Assembly: GCF_000613925.1 (NCBI RefSeq)
Contig: NZ_BAJX01000005.1
Span: 62,001 to 126,000, forward strand
Source of the DNA: Prevotella histicola JCM 15637 = DNF00424
GTDB lineage: Bacteria > Bacteroidota > Bacteroidia > Bacteroidales > Bacteroidaceae
DNA length: 64,000 nucleotides
Direction: 5' to 3'
Shown: piece by piece, positions 28,840 through 37,373 of the stretch
Numbering within the stretch: the stretch's first letter is position 1
Layout of the letters: the number at the start of each line of letters is the position of its first letter
The notes under the pieces: generated by a model
Seen by the model: only the letters and a program-made list of their open reading frames with translations
Databases searched by the model: none
Told to the model about the DNA's origin: nothing
Program-made: the position numbers and the translations under genes

Positions 28840-29178
28840 TCACTCAAAGAATCTGACCAATCCGTAAGCAATTGCCATAATACCAGCAAAATAGCCACCA
28901 ATAAGCCATGAATATTCAATCGTAAGACCAGGGGAAGGCTTGTTCTTGTCACGATAAATAAAGATGAGGAAAACAATACCAACCAATATTGCACAAATAT
29001 TATCGTACTTCCCTACAAGCATAGCTATCACTGCTAAGATCACCATAAAACATCCTACACACAAATAAAAAAGACGCAAAGGGGTTATCGATCGTCTTCC
29101 TTTCTTGGCTATACAATATACTATTATAGCACCTGCAACAAGGGATAATGAATCCCAAACATAAATATAGTTTGCCAT
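28840..29178 (-). CDS. Four-helix membrane protein, proximal tandem copy (putative immunity protein)
   Basis: The 112-aa protein has four predicted membrane helices and no signal peptide or catalytic motif. Its start codon lies one base after the stop of the Rhs gene (TGA A ATG), so translation is probably coupled to the toxin. That arrangement, a small gene directly after a polymorphic toxin, is the normal place for its immunity gene. A membrane immunity protein suggests that the toxin attacks the inner membrane or the envelope. A near-duplicate follows at 28424. This is inference; the sequence shows only the location, the hydrophobicity and the duplication. Confidence 0.72.
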   Translation of the reverse strand: MANYIYVWDSLSLVAGAIIVYCIAKKGRRSITPLRLFYLCVGCFMVILAVIAMLVGKYDNICAILVGIVFLIFIYRDKNKPSPGLTIEYSWLIGGYFAGIMAIAYGLVRFFE

Positions 29179-29179
29179 T

Positions 29180-32100
29180 TCAATCTTTGTTTTGATTACT
29201 TATTATATTCTCTTTTTCTTCGATGAGTTTATCTGTTAGCCGTTCTGCACCAGATAGCTTCAGATTTACTCCTTGTCTTATCACTTCAGTCCCTAAGTCA
29301 AATCCCTCTTCACCAATCTTCTTGCCATAACCTGGAAGGACTTTGTTTAACCCCATACTAACTAACTCTTCTCCACCTTTATAGATAAGTCCTTTTATTG
29401 AATTGCCATAATCACCATTTGCAAAATCAAGAAGGATCTCACTTAAACTACCAACTAAAGAAATAGCTTCTCCGAATCCTGCTAATGGCACCCCAATCTC
29501 TGCTCCTACCCCTGTCAGAGTCAGACCATATCCGAATAATGCTGCTCCATCACCTGCATCCTGCATTTTTTGTGTCCATTTAGTATCAAATTTATAATTA
29601 CAAGTAATAACAAACTCTTTCTCATTCAAGGGACTAAATGTATTATAAGTATAGCGATATCTTGAATTCTGTGCTTCTCTATTTTCATATATAGGACTCG
29701 CATTTGTTTTATGAAAGAGATTATAGAACCACCTTGAGACTGCTGCTTGCCATTTATAAGGAAATCTCCCATCAGGATCAATAGCATTAACTGGATTATT
29801 CCCACAATAGCTATACGGAGTAGCATTATAAAACTTCTCTGCCAATGGGTCTACAGCATTCCATCTACAGATGATGGGGTCATACATACGGGCACCATAG
29901 TCGTACCAGTGAAGTCCATGCATCGTCTGAAATTCCTTACCATTGTATTTATAGGGTTGGATATCAGTGCCCTTCATGGAACCAGTATCACTATAAGGCA
30001 GCCCAAAAGGATAATAGTCATTCAATTGAACAACTTTCCCTTCCACGTCAAGCACCTCGCGAATATTACCTAGGTGATCAGCTGTATAGAAATACGGTTT
30101 GAAAGTAGGTCTCAATCGATAATACGGTATATTCTCATGAAATACGATATTGGGGAATCTATTATTCTTTGAGCCAGAATCTAAAGATGGTTTTCCATAA
30201 GGATAGATTGGTTCACCATAAGCTTCCATATCCTTTTGAATATAACCTCCTACAAAAAGATACTTATCTATTTGCCCATTTTTCAAAATAAGGTTACCTC
30301 CACAAAGATAATCTATTGAATCCGACGATAGGATTTCATCTTTTGCTAATTCATGCCTTCCTCCCATCGCAACACTAATATTTGGGACAGCAGTATAATG
30401 AATAGTACGTAATTTCTGCCCCGTAGCAGTAAAGACGTACTTTATGACGTTACCATTTACAAATTGTATACGCTTTAGCATGTTGTTTTCATCATAATCT
30501 ATCATAGCTATACCACACCCATCATCACTATCTAACATTCCGCTATTATTATATGTATAACGGGCATTGGTAGCTTTAAAATCGATAGATCCACGACGTA
30601 GAATAGGTTCTGCATCATCATGGACGTCTACCATAAAATCATTATACGTCATCGTTAAATCGTCTATCAACCCAAAACTCTCATCTTGTTTCTGCCCACA
30701 ACGCTTTAAAGACATAATTTTTCCATTATTATCATAAGTCATCTGTTCACTGAATTTCCCTATATTTTCTGATAATAATGAATTTTCACCATATACTGCA
30801 TTACTCAAACGATTTAGACCGTCATAAGAGAACATATATCCTCTTTTCAGTCCATTCTCTCCACGGCTCCATTGTAGGCTACTAATATTACCATTATAGC
30901 AAGGCTTACCATGTCCCTCTGCATAATATAACTGTTCAACAAAACTGCCAGATGAGATTTCAGTCATCCAGCCATGCAAATCATAATGATAGCTAATATT
31001 CCCATTATTTCCAGAAATAGGCCTAGAGAGCTTCTTTAACTGACCGAGCTTACCATACTCATACTTCACTACAATATTTGGACTTTCTGTTTGTCCCTGC
31101 TTAATAGATATATTACTCGTAGACAGTTTATCATTATACTGATTATAAGTGTTATTTAAAATGGCTTTGAGCTTATCATTGTTCTTCAACTCAACATCTA
31201 TCCGGGAGCAACTTAACTGATTCGTAAACGTATAAGTATTGTAACTCTTTTCGACAAATTGATTTAACCCTTTTGTATATACTTCTATAATGTTCCCTTT
31301 AATATCATACTTCATTGTTTTATATATATACTCACCATTAGAAGCTTTGACTATACAACCCGTCAAGCATCCTTTGGTTTTCATTGAAAAGTCCATTTCT
31401 ATACTTGAGAAGCCAGATTTCCGACTGCCATACTGAAAAGAATAATCATCATAATAATTAACAATCTCTATCTCTGGATTATTCAGCATATCACTGTATT
31501 TACTTTCTAATAGATAATCTGTTGAGGCTAATCCACCTTGTGCCTGATGATAAGTAAGAATAGGATTATCATTTGGATTCAACTTAAAACTTGAACATAA
31601 TCCCTGAATAGCCAAACGACCATACTTATCGTATAGCATAAAACGAATTTTCCTCTTTTCTGCAAGATTATTATCCTGTACAAAAGTAAGATGTTTTTCC
31701 TTATCATACCAATATCTCATTGTAAAGTCATTATACTCCCACGTAGGATATTTTTTCTTTACCAGATTACCTCTATCATCATACTGATACTCATATGCAT
31801 TTTTTACTATATTCCCTTCTTCTTGATATAAGGGAGTGAGAATATAACGCAACTGTCCAACCGAATTATAAACATAATAAGTATCTCCTATATTACGACG
31901 CTCAAGTATAATATTTCCGAATAAATCTTTAAATTGAGTCACATAATGACCATCTGCATCTGTCTGTGTCATTTTCTGAAGACTACCTGCAGGATAATAT
32001 GTATATTCCGTACTACTAGGCTCCTTCAATATTCTCTGCCCCAAAGGAGCTTCATAATGTAGCACTCTATCCGTATCTAGATTACTGCCAAAGTTCTTTG

Positions 32101-32530
32101 AATTCTCTTTACCTCTCTGCCTCCATGCCTGTCCAGGAAGTTCTTCTTTATTCACATTACCAAAAGAGTCGTAATGATATGAAGAAAAAGCTGTGTTATC
32201 ATTATTATAGAATGCTTCAGAAAGTACAGATAAAGCATCAATATCTTCAAATTGGAAAGATCGATCTGCACCAACAGGTAGATAGGATTTCACAACTTTT
32301 CCCCTACCATCATAACACTTAGCTGAATAAACAGATGTACCTGTCCCAGAAGCAGACGTCACTTTCTCTATTTCTCGACCAATACCATCGAAATAGGTAA
32401 CATTAGTAATAAGATTAGTCCCGTCCTCATCCAAAGGTATACTTTCACTAATAAAGTTCTGATTTAGACTCTGGCCCTTTACAAGCAAAGGAAAGAAGCC
32501 AACAATAAAGAATATTATTCTTGTATTCAT
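29180..32530 (-). CDS. Rhs/YD-repeat core protein with variable C-terminal domain (putative polymorphic toxin)
   Basis: The 1116-aa protein has a signal peptide (MNTRIIFFIVGFFPLLVKGQ) and an N-terminal DUF6443-like domain (TNVTYFDGIGREIEKVTSAS). Long YD repeats follow (YDSFGNV, YEYQYDDRGNLVKKKY, YNNSGMLDSDDGCGIAMIDY). The Rhs-associated core contains YYTADHLGNIREVL-type sequence, KYNGKEFQTMHGLHWYDYGA and RMYDP, and ends at NPVNAIDPDG. After that, about 195 residues (nt 29183-29767) share nothing with the core. They contain a hydrophobic glycine-rich stretch, GAALFGYGLTLTGVGAEIGV and onward, then a charged helical end. In Rhs systems the core forms a shell around a cleaved C-terminal toxin. 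No nuclease motif is visible; pore formation is plausible. It is 2 bp from its upstream partner. Confidence 0.85.
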   Translation of the reverse strand: MNTRIIFFIVGFFPLLVKGQSLNQNFISESIPLDEDGTNLITNVTYFDGIGREIEKVTSASGTGTSVYSAKCYDGRGKVVKSYLPVGADRSFQFEDIDALSVLSEAFYNNDNTAFSSYHYDSFGNVNKEELPGQAWRQRGKENSKNFGSNLDTDRVLHYEAPLGQRILKEPSSTEYTYYPAGSLQKMTQTDADGHYVTQFKDLFGNIILERRNIGDTYYVYNSVGQLRYILTPLYQEEGNIVKNAYEYQYDDRGNLVKKKYPTWEYNDFTMRYWYDKEKHLTFVQDNNLAEKRKIRFMLYDKYGRLAIQGLCSSFKLNPNDNPILTYHQAQGGLASTDYLLESKYSDMLNNPEIEIVNYYDDYSFQYGSRKSGFSSIEMDFSMKTKGCLTGCIVKASNGEYIYKTMKYDIKGNIIEVYTKGLNQFVEKSYNTYTFTNQLSCSRIDVELKNNDKLKAILNNTYNQYNDKLSTSNISIKQGQTESPNIVVKYEYGKLGQLKKLSRPISGNNGNISYHYDLHGWMTEISSGSFVEQLYYAEGHGKPCYNGNISSLQWSRGENGLKRGYMFSYDGLNRLSNAVYGENSLLSENIGKFSEQMTYDNNGKIMSLKRCGQKQDESFGLIDDLTMTYNDFMVDVHDDAEPILRRGSIDFKATNARYTYNNSGMLDSDDGCGIAMIDYDENNMLKRIQFVNGNVIKYVFTATGQKLRTIHYTAVPNISVAMGGRHELAKDEILSSDSIDYLCGGNLILKNGQIDKYLFVGGYIQKDMEAYGEPIYPYGKPSLDSGSKNNRFPNIVFHENIPYYRLRPTFKPYFYTADHLGNIREVLDVEGKVVQLNDYYPFGLPYSDTGSMKGTDIQPYKYNGKEFQTMHGLHWYDYGARMYDPIICRWNAVDPLAEKFYNATPYSYCGNNPVNAIDPDGRFPYKWQAAVSRWFYNLFHKTNASPIYENREAQNSRYRYTYNTFSPLNEKEFVITCNYKFDTKWTQKMQDAGDGAALFGYGLTLTGVGAEIGVPLAGFGEAISLVGSLSEILLDFANGDYGNSIKGLIYKGGEELVSMGLNKVLPGYGKKIGEEGFDLGTEVIRQGVNLKLSGAERLTDKLIEEKENIISNQNKD

Positions 32531-32532
32531 AT

Positions 32533-35500
32533 TTATTTGCGATAATGATACTGATATTTCTTTAAAAGTCTCCCACTATAATCAAAGATTCCTTGCAAAT
32601 CTCCAAAACTATTATACTTATATGTTGTTTTATTCCCATTTGCTTGCATGATAGAAGTAATTCCCAAAAGAATATTATATGAATAAGCAACAGTCCCAGG
32701 AGGAGCAGTCGTAATATATTGTTGTAGTTTATTTTGACATTGTTCTGAATCAAGGAACTCTTCATTTGATATACCTATAGGAACATAAGTATCACTCTTC
32801 ACTAATAAGTAGCAATCATTATACCCCCATTTTAGATAAGTAGTCGGTTTCCCAAGCTCTCGAATAAAATAAGGAACTCCAGTATTAGTATAACTGATGC
32901 TACGTACTAATGTATCAATTTTTCCTTCATAATTTGTACGCATAATGCTATAAGGTACAACTATCTCTTTTCCATAAAGTTTTTCATATTTAGTGGCAAG
33001 AAGAGATTCAAGCTTTCCATCTCTATAATGTACGACTTTCAATGGTTTAATATCAAACATTTTCTTATATAATAAAGAATCCTCTTCTTTACAATGCATA
33101 AAATCCCCAAATTGATATAAATACTCTTCTGAAGAATATGCTCTTTTTGTATGTCGCCCAACGGTAAGTCTTATATTCATATCATGCTTGTATGGATACC
33201 ATGTGGTATACACTTTATCAATACGGTTTATTTCATTTACGGTTACAATGGGAGATGACCCATCTTCTGGGAAAATTGTATCCCGTTGTTCCACGACATC
33301 ATACTTTGGATAATAAATTTTATAGACACCACCGAGGTAATGCGCAAACTGCGCCGTGTGAAAGCTTTCCTGTCGGAGATTTGTAGTTAACGAATATTGT
33401 TTAAGGTAATTATCCTCATCTGTTCTATATTTAAATGCAGTAGCTTGCACTTTTCTCCCATCATTATTAATGACTTCTTCTTTTAATAAAAGTCCTCGTT
33501 TAAAACCCATATCCGAGTACTCATCGTTAGGTGTCATTTTGTCTGTATATCCGAAAGTCAACACGAATGGTTGGTCTTTTGCACCTTCCGTAGACAGGTT
33601 TGAGAAATGATAAATATGCTTCTCTGTCTGATTTTCTATATTCCCCAAGACTTTAATAGACTCTGTAACATAGGAATATCCAGTACTCGGGCCACTACTA
33701 TTAGCAAGAGGTACGATAGAAGATGAACGTGAGGTCCCTATACTATAAGTCGTTTTACCATATATACACTTTATATCATAATTCCAACTATAAAATGGTA
33801 AGGCAAACAACTCTCCGCTAGAAACAGATGTTCTTGGTATATTATAAGAATAATCTCTTTCACTCAACAGGCGTCTCATATCCTCCGTCTCATATATTTT
33901 TATAGATTTAATTCTAAGTCCACCTCCTATACCATTACAAAGTTCTAGATCTTGTCGATTATATTTAAGTCTTTTTCCATAAGTATTAGGTTCATAATCC
34001 AAAACAGAGCAACCGCCCGTAGGATAAATAATCTTATTTAATACTCCCAAAGCAGTAAACTTGGAATCTGGGGCTCGTACTGTATTTATGTTACTAAGAT
34101 GCCCTTCATATGGTCTCCCATTATAATACCCCCAGTGATCCACCGCCGTAGTAAGATAGTCTGCCGGCAACCTTTCAAATTCATTATATTTGAATCTATA
34201 CGCATTTTTTACGCCATGCGGCATAATACCTTCATTATCTTGGATTAAGACACTGTCAAGACATAGTCTTTTATTTACTATACTTGTACAGAGCCTAAAA
34301 GCAATTTTACTAATAACCTTCTCTTTAGCTACTGGTTGGATTACAATACTACTAAGCCTTTCTAACCTAGAATAACTAAGCAAATCTTCCCTAATTTCTT
34401 TTTCAATACCAGAAGGGCGATATATACCTTTGTTAAAAAAACTAGGAGGGTTATGACGAAATTTGTAAAGAGAATCATCATCTTCCTGAAGATAATAGAA
34501 CCCTCTTTTTGAAGGGCGATTATCATGAGCTGCACCACCAACTACCCATCCACTAACATTATGGGCTAGCACTTGATAAAGCCCACTTACCCCATTGTAT
34601 CTATCATAGAGTTTCTTATATAGATGTTCTGTCCCCATTTTATCCTCCACACAACAAGAAGATAGATTTATCAACAGTCCATTCAAGGTTTTTATACTCT
34701 GTAAATAGACTGGTGAGTTTATTGAAATACTATAAGGAAAGTCGTTATTATTATATGAATACATAGCTTCTGTTGCTAAGACTCCAGAGTATTTTCCATA
34801 CACACCATTCGAATATGAGCAATTAAATACTTGAATAACGTATGCTCCTCTTTTATATTTTAAGGAGAATAACTCATTCCCATATTTATCAGAGACTTTA
34901 GTTAAATACCAGCTCATAGCATGCCAACATTCAGTGTATTCACTAACACTCATACACCAAAAATTAGTATTATACTCTATGGCATTTTGTACATAACCAA
35001 ACTGATATTCATACCCATTATCATCCCTGAGAATAAAACCTGCAATGCTTCGAGGTTGAAGTTCTCCATTTGGGTATTTCGGATAAAAAGGGGAAGTAAA
35101 ATTCGAAGATTTATTAACATCAAAGATTACTTCTATATTATCTTTACTTTGCACAGACCAATTACCATTTGTATCTAAGAAGAACTTTCCACTTTTCCCC
35201 ATAAAATTAAAGGTAAATTCATCTGGAGACATATCATATTCACCACCATGTGTTATGGCTTCTTTCAAGTCGGAATAATCATTTTCTGGCTTATTCATTA
35301 AAATTGGTAACTTAGAATGAGACTCAAAGTAATTATGTGCTATTCCAAGACATACTCCCTGAGCTTGTGGGGGAGCAATCCACTCATCATAGTTCCCATG
35401 TCTATTACGCGTAATAACCCCGCCAACATTGAGCGTCCAATTCTGACCTACCCATGTTGGAAGGCTATTTGGCATAACTCCACTGGCATCATAATCTAAG

Positions 35501-35756
35501 GTTATTGGCATGGAAATATCCTTGACTTTAATATTATATAATGGAACACTTATATTAGGCCTACCTGTAAAATACGAGATTCCAATGTCGCCATAAGTAC
35601 CAAAGAAGATGCCGTAGGCGTGGGAACATCTACAAAATGATCTAAATTGGTTACCCATTTAGGAGGAGCCTCTCCTGGTAATTTTAATTGTGCTTTAACA
35701 CTATTGGAAATAACAATTAGTAAAATTAAGATTAAACATACATTTCTCCGTTTCAT
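32533..35756 (-). CDS. Secreted YD-repeat partner of the Rhs protein (frameshifted)
   Basis: It begins with a signal peptide (MKRRNVCLILILLIVISNSV) and PGEAPPKWVTNLDHF, then the frame breaks at about 35602-35604. The next frame continues with GTYGDIGISYFTGRPNISVP. One extra T in the coding-strand TTT run joins them into about 1074 aa. The start of the large frame at 35658 is therefore artificial. The first 400 residues hold the ISYFTGRPNISVPLY type of domain found ahead of Bacteroidota Rhs genes; the C-terminus has YD-type repeats (YKYNSFGDLQGIFDYSG). It may form part of the shell for the next protein, much as TcB and TcC do in Tc toxins. That comparison is inference. Confidence 0.75.
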
Positions 35757-35768
35757 GATACCATAATA

Positions 35769-36815
35769 TTAAAATGTTATTGTCTTACTATATATCCTCC
35801 CATTTACATTAATGTACAATATATACTGTCCCCGACGTAGTCCGTTACAGTCTATGCTCTCAGAATACCCTTGTCTTGCTATTTGGCTGCGGTGCAACCT
35901 CCGATATACAATACCCATAGTATTAGAAATGAGCATTGTTATCTCAGCTTTTTCATCTAAATTATAATCAACATGTACCAGCATTCCTTGTACATTGGTT
36001 TGATAATGGAATATATCTTGTTTTTTGATCTGTTCTATAGAATCATTCTTATGAATAGCTTTATTAACAGGATCAAATAACTGATTTTGAAAGTCTGGTA
36101 AACAACAATAAGCCTGTTGCTTAGTTCCAATCATCTTCATACCAGCATAAGTGGTACTCGTAAAAGTTTCAAAGACAGGATATCTATACCCTCGAGCATA
36201 CCATTCATAGTGCTCTTCTATAACTTGGTGAAGTCGTGCCGTATCAAGTGCAATAGAATCAATATCCATACAAATAAAATAGGAACGGAGCGTATAAAGA
36301 CGAATAACATTTTGTAAAGTATCTCTATTAGGCAGTATAATTTTGCCGTAAGCATCTGCCAATAAAGTGGTTTGTCCGCCTTCACGATAAATATGATCAT
36401 TACAATAGATACCTTTTCCATAAAAAGGTATAGTAGCCGAATCGCCATATGCATAGGGATATATCAATCTACAGACAGGAAAGATATAATGAATTATATG
36501 CAGAGGAGACTCTGTCTCTACCTGGTATAGTGTATCCTTTTTCAAAATAAAAGACCGAACATTGACAGTATTTATTATAAATGCACTATCTGATCTCAAT
36601 CTATATGATAACTTTTCAGTAGACCCATCACCGATATTCAATTCAGAGAAATCCCATATTTGATTACCAGAACCTCCTTGCGAGAAATAATCAACATTAA
36701 TTCTTTCCAAATTATTTGTAAGCCATTGATTGGCCTGTTTCTCTACTCTTATTTGTGAATAGCAAGATAAAGAAGACATTAGAAAGAAAGCTATAAAAAG
36801 ACTTTTAACTGTCAT
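35769..36815 (-). CDS. Secreted protein with type IX sorting domain, first gene of the Rhs operon
   Basis: The 348-aa protein has a signal peptide ending CYSQ. The central part is unrecognised (for example NVDYFSQGGSGNQIWDFSEL, and VCRLIYPYAYGDSATIPFYG). The last 70 residues have the type A sorting-domain pattern of type IX secretion: AEITMLISNTMGIVYRR, then NGLRRGQYILYINVNGR and a final KTITF. It should be exported to the cell surface. The gap to the YD-repeat gene is 12 bp and a full promoter lies upstream, so it heads a five-gene operon. A role in delivering or displaying the Rhs proteins is possible but unproven. Confidence 0.78.
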   Translation of the reverse strand: MTVKSLFIAFFLMSSLSCYSQIRVEKQANQWLTNNLERINVDYFSQGGSGNQIWDFSELNIGDGSTEKLSYRLRSDSAFIINTVNVRSFILKKDTLYQVETESPLHIIHYIFPVCRLIYPYAYGDSATIPFYGKGIYCNDHIYREGGQTTLLADAYGKIILPNRDTLQNVIRLYTLRSYFICMDIDSIALDTARLHQVIEEHYEWYARGYRYPVFETFTSTTYAGMKMIGTKQQAYCCLPDFQNQLFDPVNKAIHKNDSIEQIKKQDIFHYQTNVQGMLVHVDYNLDEKAEITMLISNTMGIVYRRLHRSQIARQGYSESIDCNGLRRGQYILYINVNGRIYSKTITF

Positions 36816-36882
36816 TACTAGATTATTAGTTATTAGACCTTGGGTTAAATGCTTCCTATACAGAAAGGCTTAAATTCACTTG

Positions 36883-36914
36883 CAAATGTATGTAAGAATA
36901 GCGTAAACTGCAAA
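36883..36914 (-). promoter_or_regulatory. Promoter of the Rhs operon
   Basis: On the minus strand TACATTTG (36890-36883) follows TTTG-type element TTTG (36914-36911) with exactly 20 nt between them. It lies 68 nt ahead of the first start codon. No second promoter is obvious between the genes of the operon. Confidence 0.75.
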
Positions 36915-37190
36915 TGAATGAAAAAGAAAGTGAATTGCATTAACAATGTTTATGAATTAACACCTATCAGCCTTTCAACTCTTATCTGCCATTCCCACGC
37001 TTGAAATGGCAAGTAGAACAATGAACAGATAACGGACGAACAGAAAGTGAAACATAAGAATATCGCAAGAAGAAAAACATCTTACAATTTCGGACACAAA
37101 AAGACTTGATAATTAAAAGAAAACCTTTCATTTCTGCTTTCATAACTCACGCTGTACCAACGGGTTACAAAACCGAAAACAAAAGGTGCC

Positions 37191-37283
37191 CTTTTGCGTT
37201 CCAAAAGAGCACCTTTTACACCTCAAAAGGGCATCTTTTACAATGCAAAAGGGCGTCTTTTACATTGCAAAAGAGCATCTTTG
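37191..37283. repeat. 22-bp palindromic repeat array B (four units plus a half)
   Basis: Units start at 37191, 37213, 37235 and 37257, with a half unit at 37279 and a preceding half at 37181-37190. Each is 17 bp (for example CTTTTACAATGCAAAAG) plus a 5-bp linker (AGCAC, GGCAT, GGCGT, AGCAT). Bases 37213-37273 are the exact reverse complement of 10088-10148 in array A. It lies between the Rhs promoter and the end of the amylase gene. Apart from this array and the promoter I see no feature in 36816-37373. Confidence 0.9.
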
Positions 37284-37373
37284 AATTGACAGTTATGAAT
37301 CATCTTTACAATAACACCAAATTTATCTCCATCTAAAGGCACATGAAGAAAGATGCTATCCACAACATACTGC

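Larger units (their letters stand above)
28343..29178 (-). repeat. Tandem duplication of about 417 bp (immunity gene plus 3' tail)
   Basis: Two adjacent units each contain a 112-codon gene followed by a nearly identical tail of about 80 bp (28343-28423 and 28760-28839, beginning ATATTGTTTTCGTTTTGAAT on the plus strand). Corresponding points are 417 bp apart. The tail of the distal unit ends at a third ATGGCAAAC (28345-28337 on the minus strand), identical to the start of the proximal gene, but it opens only a 32-codon frame. That looks like the remnant of a further copy. Confidence 0.8.
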
